Below are positions 1 to 4,217 of a stretch of DNA of 12,062 nucleotides, in pieces. Origin of the DNA: Nitrospinota bacterium (GTDB taxonomy: Bacteria > Nitrospinota > Nitrospinia > Nitrospinales > VA-1). The stretch covers positions 1 through 12,062 of the forward strand of contig JADFGI010000052.1 of assembly GCA_022567815.1 (NCBI GenBank). Direction: 5' to 3'. The position numbers and the translations under genes were made by a program. The notes beneath the pieces are model-generated. The model ran no database searches and was not told the origin of the DNA. It saw only the letters and a program-made list of their open reading frames with translations. The stretch's first letter is position 1. Every line of letters begins with the position of its first letter.

Positions 1-692
1 ATGACTTCATCTATAGTCAGGACCACATCGCGGCTTTTGGTTTTGGGTTTTCCAGCCGCGCTGATGGACCTGATATTACGTCCCTTGGCATCTTTTTCTA
101 TGATCCGGTGAACGGTGGTTCCCTTAAGAATGGAGTTATGATAATGCTCCACTCCGGCAAAGCCCTCATTGTCAATTCCTACAAATCCCGTGACATTGGC
201 GGCCAACTCGCGCTTGGGATAAAACCGCTTTTGTTCGGTCATGAAACCGACTCCAGGCAAATCGAGACGGCGTAATTTTTCAACTTCCTCCAGATTGCAT
301 TTACGCTTGACCCACGCGAAATGCTTTTTGGAAGTGAGATTTTTATAGATTTCCTTGTGGTCCACCTTGAGATGGGAAGCGAGCACCCTGGCGGTATGTT
401 GTTTGTCCTTCACCTTGGAAGGGGTGATATAAACAGACTCCACCTCGACATTCATTGCCAGTTCATTTTGATTGCGGTCGAAAATAGTTCCCCGCCCATA
501 AACGATTTTTTTTGTGGCCTCATACTGTTTTTTGGACAGGGCCACCAGTTTTTCATGGTCTATTACCTGCAGGATAAACAGCCTTGTTCCCAGTGCGGCT
601 CCGAACAGGAAAAAAAAGCATGCAATCACCATCAGCCGCTTTTTTAATATTGCGCGGGCATCCTTTTTAAGAGGTGGACTTTTTTTACTCAT
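1..692 (-). CDS. ftsI: FtsI / PBP3-type septal transpeptidase, N-terminal part (cut by window edge)
   Basis: A class B penicillin-binding protein that cross-links septal peptidoglycan in the periplasm, working with FtsW and the FtsQLB complex. Only the first 230 codons are present. Residues 1-20 are a basic cytoplasmic tail and about 21-43 form the membrane anchor. The PBP dimerisation domain follows, with the hallmark RGTIFDRN at 66-73 and ELAMN at 76-80, then the FYPKRELAANVTGFVG block. The last residues (VVLTIDEV) lead into the transpeptidase domain, so the catalytic SxxK lies beyond the left edge. The ATG at 692-690 has GAGG (701-698) five bases upstream. The position after mraZ, rsmH and ftsL is the usual dcw order. 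Oddly, a 435-bp repeat-filled spacer separates it from ftsL, and its ribosome binding site lies inside a dispersed repeat. FtsI is preferred over another class B PBP mainly from the gene order. Confidence 0.93.
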   Translation of the reverse strand, partial: MSKKSPPLKKDARAILKKRLMVIACFFFLFGAALGTRLFILQVIDHEKLVALSKKQYEATKKIVYGRGTIFDRNQNELAMNVEVESVYITPSKVKDKQHTARVLASHLKVDHKEIYKNLTSKKHFAWVKRKCNLEEVEKLRRLDLPGVGFMTEQKRFYPKRELAANVTGFVGIDNEGFAGVEHYHNSILKGTTVHRIIEKDAKGRNIRSISAAGKPKTKSRDVVLTIDEV

Positions 693-746
693 GGACGCCT
701 CGAAAAATCCAATCCGGTCTAGGGGCCAATTCCTTAATAAAAGACA
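693..746 (+). repeat. Dispersed repeat family A, copy 1 (touches ftsI start)
   Basis: Begins GGACGCCTCGAAAAATCCAA and aligns without gaps to the copies at 7159 and 7303 (shared frame: GGGCGCCTC, AA-TTCAATCC, GAGCCAA, CCCTTA). By hand about three quarters of the first 48 positions match the 7303 copy. Read on the minus strand, its GCCTC becomes the GAGG that serves as the ftsI Shine-Dalgarno site, so the ftsI translation start sits on the repeat edge. Confidence 0.65.
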
Positions 747-820
747 GCTTTGCAAAACATGAATGAGAATCTAAATCCCTCCTCACCTCAATCCTTCGGG
801 GAAGAGAGCTTTGCATAACC

Positions 821-909
821 CGTCTTTGCGAGGAAGCGTTAGCGACGAAGCAATCCAGAGACCCTGTAAGACCCGGGATCGCCACCCCGCTTCGCGGCTC
901 GCGACGACG
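821..909. repeat. Composite palindromic intergenic element (MITE/REP-like), family B
   Basis: The left end reads CGTCTTTGCGAGGAAGCG and ends in GCAATCC. The right end, on the opposite strand, reads CGTCGTCGCGAGCCGCGAAG and ends in GGCGATCC. The ends are therefore inverted copies (CGTC-TGCGAG ... GC-ATCC), about 35 bp each, around a short centre containing CCCGGG. Each arm can also fold by itself, for example GAAGCGTTAGCGACGAAGC. From memory, similar CGTC-TTGCGAGG-AGCGAAGC-GCAATC repeats are widespread in several Gram-negative genomes; I could not check this. No coding capacity is evident. Confidence 0.75.
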
Positions 910-960
910 TCTTGATTGGTTCAGGGAAATTCCTATTAAAATTCTCCACTTACGCAAAGG

Positions 961-1021
961 TCTTTTAATAAAAGGGATTGGTGATTGCATAGTCCCAAAA
1001 TTATTTATTATTGGTTTCCTC
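961..1021 (+). repeat. Dispersed repeat family A, partial copy
   Basis: AATAAAAGGGATTGGTGATT, then GCATAGTCCCAAAATTATTT and ATTATTGGTTTCC, parallels the right half of the family A copy upstream of ccmA (7349-7401): AATAAGGGCTTGGCGATTGC, AGAAAATATCAATTATTATA, GGTCTCC. Only the right half is recognisable here. With the copy at 693 it brackets the family B element, so one family A repeat may have been split by that element. Confidence 0.55.
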
Positions 1022-1031
1022 ATGTTAAAAC

Positions 1032-1133
1032 TTTATTCCCACCAGTGGGTTTTATTTCCCGTGGCTTGCCACGGCTATTAAATGAAAACCTTTGCCGGAT
1101 ACCCTCGTCCGCTTGCGGCGAGGCCGTTCATTT
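1032..1133 (-). repeat. Dispersed repeat family C, copy 1 (3' end of ftsL)
   Basis: Read on the minus strand this starts AAATGAACG at the ftsL stop codon, continues with CGCCGCAAGCGGACG and GGTATC, then TCATTTAATAGCCGTGGC, and ends with CCCACTGGTGGG. The same parts in the same order lie downstream of ccmE (3929-3990, then 4194-4213). It contains two perfect hairpins, CCGTGGC-AA-GCCACGG (1059-1074) and CCCAC-TG-GTGGG (1038-1049). The TGA of ftsL (1130-1128) is inside the repeat. Confidence 0.7.
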
Positions 1134-1445
1134 CAAAAAAACAGTCAGAATTTGTCCCTTTTCAGGGGATTGGAGAGTGGTGTATTTTTCAGCCAGGAAA
1201 TAGATGCGGTCCAGCGATTTCAGGCTTTCTCTCTCTACTTTCAGCAGGTTGTTTTCCTGCAACAACCGCCGTTCCTCCTGGGCCAGACTTTGATATTCGT
1301 AAGCCATTTTCACCATTTTTACATTGGGCCAGACGAATGCCATTGCTCCGACCATCGATAAAACGGAAAATATAAGTATCACCCAGAATTTTTTGGGAGA
1401 CACATGGACCCTGGTTTTGGCTATTCGACCCACCCACTCAAACAT
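1128..1445 (-). CDS. ftsL: FtsL-like division protein
   Basis: A small bitopic divisome protein of 105 residues that pairs with FtsB through a periplasmic coiled coil and helps activate FtsWI. It has a short cytoplasmic tail (1-19), one membrane segment (about 20-40) and then a heptad-rich region (YEYQSLAQEERRLLQENN, about 50-80), ending with LQSPEKGQILTVFLK. Sequence conservation in FtsL is poor, so the call rests on size, topology and position between rsmH and ftsI. The reading frame extends 25 codons further upstream, but those would lie inside rsmH. The ATG at 1445 is chosen because it gives the compact ATGTTTGA overlap with the rsmH stop and has GGAGAG a few bases upstream. The stop codon lies in a dispersed repeat. 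Confidence 0.85.
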   Translation of the reverse strand: MFEWVGRIAKTRVHVSPKKFWVILIFSVLSMVGAMAFVWPNVKMVKMAYEYQSLAQEERRLLQENNLLKVERESLKSLDRIYFLAEKYTTLQSPEKGQILTVFLK

Positions 1446-2376
1446 AAACTCTCTCCGCAACTCGCATTTTCGCGCTTGAAGAACGGGGGTTTCGCGTCGT
1501 CTCTTCCTCGTCCGGCGCAAGGACTCTTTTAGTTATGATTTTGAGGGTGGATTTTTTGCCACAAGCGCAAACGGGAATACGAGGGGGGCAGATACAGCCT
1601 TTCTCCTCATCCCGGAAAAATGTTTTTACTATTCGATCTTCCAATGAATGAAACGCTATGGTGACCAGGCGAGCCCCCGCGTTGAGAACTCCGAGGGAAT
1701 CCTGCAACGCGGTTTTGAGGTGCATCAGCTCGCGATTTACAGCAATGCGCAGGGCTTGGAAGGTGCGGGTTGCGGGATGAATCTTTGCGGGACGCTTGGA
1801 ATACAGCGCGCCAGAGAGGATTTTAGATAATTGGAGGGTGGTTTGTATAGGGTTGATTGCCTGCGCTTTGCGGACCGCCCGCACGATCTTTCGGTAATGG
1901 CGTTCTTCGCCGTAATCCCTGATGATGGATTCCAGTTCCCTGTCAGTGAGGGACTGGAGAAGTGTTGCGGCGGTGATTTCCTGGGAAAGGTCCATCCGCA
2001 TGTCCAAAGGACCGTTCCGCATGAAGGAGAATCCACGTTCCGCGATTTCAATCTGAGGGCTGGAGATTCCGAGGTCCAGCAGTAATCCATCAATTTTTTC
2101 GACATTTAATTTTTTGAGGAGGCTTTGAATTTCACTGTAATTGCCGTGAACAAAGGTCACTCTGTCACCGAATGGGGCTAACCGTTCTTTCGCCCTCAGC
2201 AGGGCATTGGCGTCCCGGTCGATGCCCAAGACCCGCAATCCCGGTCCGGTGTTTTGCAGAATGAATTCTGTGTGACCGCCGTCACCCAAAGTTCCATCCA
2301 CGATCAATCCCTCCTCCATTACAATAAGGTATTGAAAAACTTTCTCCCTTAATACCGGCTCGTGGAATTTTGCCAT
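1438..2376 (-). CDS. rsmH: 16S rRNA (cytosine-1402-N4)-methyltransferase RsmH (MraW)
   Basis: A cytoplasmic S-adenosylmethionine-dependent enzyme that N4-methylates C1402 in the P-site region of 16S rRNA. Its 312 residues match the family's usual length. Visible motifs are the opening HEPVL (5-9), the SAM-binding VDGTLGDGGHT (26-36), the acidic GIDRDANAL loop (51-59), LLLDLGISSPQ (98-108), ERGFSFMRNGPLDMRMD (113-129), RTFQALRIAVNREL and FHSLEDRIVKTFFR. A cluster of cysteines near the C-terminus (CICPPRIPVCACG) also occurs in many homologues. It starts 62 bp after mraZ and overlaps ftsL by 8 bp, indicating one operon. The Shine-Dalgarno site is weak (GGG about nine bases before the ATG), so the start rests mainly on the conserved N-terminus. 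Confidence 0.97.
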   Translation of the reverse strand: MAKFHEPVLREKVFQYLIVMEEGLIVDGTLGDGGHTEFILQNTGPGLRVLGIDRDANALLRAKERLAPFGDRVTFVHGNYSEIQSLLKKLNVEKIDGLLLDLGISSPQIEIAERGFSFMRNGPLDMRMDLSQEITAATLLQSLTDRELESIIRDYGEERHYRKIVRAVRKAQAINPIQTTLQLSKILSGALYSKRPAKIHPATRTFQALRIAVNRELMHLKTALQDSLGVLNAGARLVTIAFHSLEDRIVKTFFRDEEKGCICPPRIPVCACGKKSTLKIITKRVLAPDEEETTRNPRSSSAKMRVAERVYV

Positions 2377-2438
2377 TGCTTAACCCGGTTTTGCTGGCGA
2401 AGATTTTCGAAAGTAAAGCTGTTCGCCGAGACCACTAA

Positions 2439-2843
2439 TCACCCGGATTCCTTTTCCCATTGCTCCTTTGACCAAATCTCAAATGTATTCGACATGCCAA
2501 CCAGTACTGCTTCCTTCACTAACCCCGCATCTTTGCGTTGATTGGCCGGGATCAAAATTTTTCCTGATTTCATTTGGCACTCTGAAGCTCTGGATAAAAC
2601 TTTCCGCATCTTTTTTCGTTTCCCATCGTCATCATCAAATGTGTTCAATTTCTCCCAATCTTTTTTGCTTTCAATCCATTCATTTTGCGGAGAAATAATG
2701 AGGTAATTTTCTTTGACACAAATGATAAGATTGGAGTTATACTTCCTGTCAAGAATGGATTTAATTCTTGAAGGCACATTGAACCGTCCCTTGTCGTCTA
2801 AAATAACGGGAGTCGTTCCTAAAAAATCATCTGATTCCATCAT
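2439..2843 (-). CDS. mraZ: MraZ transcriptional regulator / nucleoid-associated protein
   Basis: A DNA-binding protein with two SpoVT/AbrB-like half-domains that forms ring-shaped oligomers and, in studied bacteria, regulates its own dcw operon. It has 134 residues, slightly below the usual 140-150. The first half-domain shows LDDKGRFNVPSRIKSIL (15-31), close to the canonical D-KGR-P pattern. The second (QMKSGKILIPANQRKDAGL) has K-SGK where D--GR is typical, which could alter DNA contacts. Of two adjacent ATGs the first (2843) is chosen because AAGGTGG (2860-2854) lies ten bases upstream. It is the first gene of the minus-strand operon. A promoter and phased decamers upstream suggest autoregulation; this is inferred from MraZ biology and the DNA pattern. 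Confidence 0.95.
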   Translation of the reverse strand: MMESDDFLGTTPVILDDKGRFNVPSRIKSILDRKYNSNLIICVKENYLIISPQNEWIESKKDWEKLNTFDDDDGKRKKMRKVLSRASECQMKSGKILIPANQRKDAGLVKEAVLVGMSNTFEIWSKEQWEKESG

Positions 2844-2900
2844 TTTTCAGGGACCACCTTGCTAGAGAGTTTTATTGGTTGGTCCATGGTCATTCCAAAT

Positions 2901-2950
2901 GAGACAGAAATAAACATATTTAGATAATTTGAGACACTTTAAGACACATC
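2901..2950. promoter_or_regulatory. Candidate MraZ operator: five decamers in 10-bp phase
   Basis: On the plus strand the sequence divides into consecutive decamers GAGACAGAAA, TAAACATATT, TAGATAATTT, GAGACACTTT and AAGACACATC. The first, fourth and fifth share RAGACA; the middle two are weak matches. On the mraZ strand the clear units read GTGTCTTAAA and GTGTCTCAAA. MraZ proteins are known to bind short direct repeats at 10-bp spacing upstream of mraZ (TGGG-type in Escherichia coli; AAAGTG-type described in Mycoplasma, from memory). The array begins at the -10 element and covers the expected transcription start, as expected for a repressor site. Confidence 0.6.
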
Positions 2951-2975
2951 CTAGCATATTGGAAAGGGCTGTCAA
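2948..2975 (-). promoter_or_regulatory. Sigma70-type promoter for the mraZ-rsmH-ftsL operon
   Basis: Reading the minus strand, a perfect -35 TTGACA (2975-2970) is followed after 16 bp by TAGGAT (2953-2948), preceded by TGC as an extended -10. Transcription would start around 2941, giving a leader of roughly 100 bases before the mraZ ATG. No other equally good promoter is visible upstream of mraZ. Confidence 0.7.
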
Positions 2976-3269
2976 TAGAAAAGAAAGCCTGAATTTTGCT
3001 TTAACTGATTGAAAATAAATAAGAACCAGAAACCCCTTTAGCTGATTGGGGTTTGCTTACTTTTCCAGTTCCTATGGCAAAGGCAGGAAATGCCGATTTG
3101 ACGGGGTGGTTTTAAGGGGTCTGGTAACGGATTTGGTTTGGCATACATACTCTTGGTTTGAAGAAAGAAAAGTGCTACTTTCCCGAAGATTGATTCATGC
3201 CGCAAGATTCTGGAAATGAATGGTGGTTTCGCTCTCTGACCAGTCGTTCTGCAATTCAATGAAATTGCT
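2976..3269. other. Divergent intergenic region between the dcw and ccm promoters
   Basis: About 290 bp between the two divergent promoters with no convincing gene. One short inverted repeat, AAACCCC-11-GGGGTTT (3030-3054), lies just upstream of the mraZ promoter; it has no following T-run, so it is not a typical terminator. I found no member of the repeat families that fill the other spacers, so this region is more ordinary than the rest. Confidence 0.55.
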
Positions 3270-3299
3270 TTGACAAGCGGAAATTGTGAATGATAGTAT
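3270..3299 (+). promoter_or_regulatory. Sigma70-type promoter for the ccmE side
   Basis: A perfect TTGACA (3270-3275), an 18-bp spacer, then TAGTAT (3294-3299) preceded by TGA as an extended -10. Transcription would begin near 3306, about 45 bases before the ccmE ATG. It points away from the mraZ promoter, making this a divergent promoter pair. Confidence 0.6.
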
Positions 3300-3350
3300 G
3301 ATGAATAAGTCCTTACTTTCATAATTTTAACGTAATAGGTTCATAACCGT

Positions 3351-3842
3351 ATGACTCAGAAAAAGATTAAATTTATTGTTGGCAGTTTTTTGATCGTGGC
3401 GGCGATCGGGTATCTCATCACGGCTGGGATAAGCTCGACATCGCAATATTTTTTCACGGTGGATGAATTGATGAGCCAAAAGGTCTCCTATGCCGGAACC
3501 GGCCTGAAAGTTAAGGGAAATGTGGTCAATGGATCCATCGTCCGAGACTCCGAAAATTATTTGAAAATTAACTTTGCCATTGAGGACAAGAGTTCAAATC
3601 TCAACGTTGTCTATGAAGGGATCATCCCCGATATGTTCAAGGACGGTCAGGAAGTGGTGGTCGAGGGGATCTTGGCTCAAAATGGCGTGTTCCATGCGAA
3701 TACTCTGTTGACCAGTTGCCCATCCAAGTATGAGGCGGAAAGGGAAGCTGGAAAATCGCATCCGGGGAATATACCCTATCCCGATACAAATAAAGATGTG
3801 AGCCCAAAATCAACGGGATTCTTACCCAAAACCACGATATAA
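3351..3842 (+). CDS. ccmE: CcmE haem chaperone, CxxxY variant
   Basis: A periplasmic haem chaperone anchored by one N-terminal membrane segment. It receives haem from CcmC/CcmD and delivers it to CcmF. It has 163 residues, with the anchor at about 6-27 and an OB-fold domain starting TSQYFFTVDELM. Characteristic strands are GLKVKGNVVNGSIVRD (51-66), VVYEGIIPDMFKDGQEVVVEG (87-106) and GVFHANTLLTSCPSKYE (112-128). The residue that covalently binds haem is His in classical CcmE (HxxxY), but here it is Cys123 with Tyr127 (CPSKY). A cysteine-type CcmE is known from archaea and some bacteria as a variant System I. A flexible Pro/Lys-rich tail follows. The Shine-Dalgarno site is weak (AGG about 11 bases before the ATG), and no better in-frame start was seen. 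Confidence 0.94.
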   Translation: MTQKKIKFIVGSFLIVAAIGYLITAGISSTSQYFFTVDELMSQKVSYAGTGLKVKGNVVNGSIVRDSENYLKINFAIEDKSSNLNVVYEGIIPDMFKDGQEVVVEGILAQNGVFHANTLLTSCPSKYEAEREAGKSHPGNIPYPDTNKDVSPKSTGFLPKTTI

Positions 3843-3928
3843 TTCCCCCTTCATATTTTTCTTAACTTAAAAACCGTGCCCGAAAATATTTTCCGCTTTT
3901 TGGCGGTTGGGTCGGCGATGAAAATCTA

Positions 3929-3990
3929 AATGAACGACACCGCCGCAAGCGGACGGGGTATCTGACAATAGTTATCATTAAAAAGCCGTG
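3929..3990 (+). repeat. Dispersed repeat family C, copy 2 (downstream of ccmE)
   Basis: AAATGAACG, CGCCGCAAGCGGACG, GGGTATC, then ATCATTAAAAAGCCGTGAC, the same order as the copy on the minus strand after ftsL (1065-1133). Both lie downstream of a gene's stop codon and read in that gene's direction. The hairpin CCGC-TTGC/GCAA-GCGG core is conserved. The distal part of the element (CCACTGGTGG) is found 200 bp further on, at the ccmF start. Confidence 0.7.
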
Positions 3991-4049
3991 ACTACTGGCC
4001 GTAGGGGCAACAGGCAAAAACTCCTTTTACCGAGATAACGTTTGCTAGC

Positions 4050-4088
4050 GGAGAAAGCTGTTGCCATTCGGGTCCAGCGTAACGCTGG
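4050..4088 (+). repeat. Dispersed repeat family D, copy 1
   Basis: GAGAAAGCTGTTGCCATTCG then GGTCCAGCGTAACGCTGG. The copy at 10406 reads AGAGAAAATTGTTGCCATTC then GTGTCCAGCGTCACC, giving about 30 matching bases. It ends in a perfect hairpin CCAGCG-TAA-CGCTGG (4074-4088). Shorter relatives lie at 7235-7280 and 11013-11035. Confidence 0.65.
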
Positions 4089-4133
4089 CTCCTCCGCAGA
4101 GGCCGAGTTTGCTCACGCCGTGCAACGTATTTT

Positions 4134-4193
4134 CGAGGCTCGCGAGCGAAGCGAGTCTGCCCCGTATCTCCTCCCCGCGTTGCGGGGCGGGGT
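4134..4193 (-). repeat. Dispersed repeat family E, copy 1
   Basis: On the minus strand this reads CCCCGCCCCGCAACGCGGGG, AGGAGATAC, then GACTCGCTTCGCTCGCGAGC. It closely parallels the copy at 10911 (CCCCGCCCCGTTACACGGGG, AGGAAAAC, then TTCGCTGTGCTCACGAGCCC). The stems are conserved while the loops differ, which points to a folded unit. It includes the hairpin CCCCGC-GTT-GCGGGG (4173-4187) and a second stem built on GCTCGC/GCGAG. Confidence 0.65.
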
Positions 4194-4213
4194 ATAAAAA
4201 CCACTGGTGGAAA
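4194..4213 (+). promoter_or_regulatory. ccmF ribosome binding site inside a perfect palindrome
   Basis: CCACTGGTGG (4201-4210) is a perfect 10-bp palindrome. Its right half GGTGG plus GAAA is the only Shine-Dalgarno-like sequence before the ccmF ATG at 4218. The flanks (TAAAAACCACTGGTGGAAAT) match the distal end of family C near ftsI (TAAAACCCACTGGTGGGAAT on the minus strand, 1052-1033). The short loop makes a strong local hairpin unlikely, but pairing between molecules or protein binding is possible. Confidence 0.5.
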
Positions 4214-4217
4214 TCAA

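Larger units (their letters stand above)
693..1127. other. Repeat-filled spacer between ftsL and ftsI
   Basis: This 435-bp stretch interrupts two genes that normally lie close together in dcw clusters. I see no credible gene in it. It is largely built from repeats listed separately: a family A copy at its ftsI end, a composite palindromic element (821-909), a partial family A copy (961-1021) and a family C copy at its ftsL end. Whether ftsI is transcribed through it from the mraZ promoter or has its own promoter here cannot be decided by eye. Confidence 0.75.

Noticed and set aside
685..1023. A 112-codon open frame on the minus strand between ftsL and ftsI
   Set aside because: It runs across the family B palindromic element and the family A copies, overlaps the ftsI start, and its arginine-rich product is what translation of such repeats gives. 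No domain is recognisable.
1446..1520. Extended N-terminus for ftsL (25 extra codons, arginine-rich)
   Set aside because: The extension lies wholly inside the conserved end of rsmH. The ATG at 1445 has a good ribosome binding site and gives a normal FtsL length.
3030..3054. Inverted repeat AAACCCC/GGGGTTT as a terminator
   Set aside because: It has a long loop and no T-run, and it lies upstream of the mraZ promoter with no gene ending nearby.
3038..3322. A 94-codon open frame on the minus strand in the divergent region
   Set aside because: No recognisable domain or Shine-Dalgarno site, low-complexity basic composition, and it would cover the ccmE promoter.
4050..4193. A possible CRISPR array or structured RNA gene, because of the run of hairpins
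   Set aside because: The hairpins differ from one another and there is no regular repeat-spacer unit. Homologous pieces occur singly elsewhere in the window, which fits dispersed repeats.
3992..4204. A 70-codon open frame on the minus strand between ccmE and ccmF
   Set aside because: It consists almost wholly of repeat families D and E and has no protein-like features.
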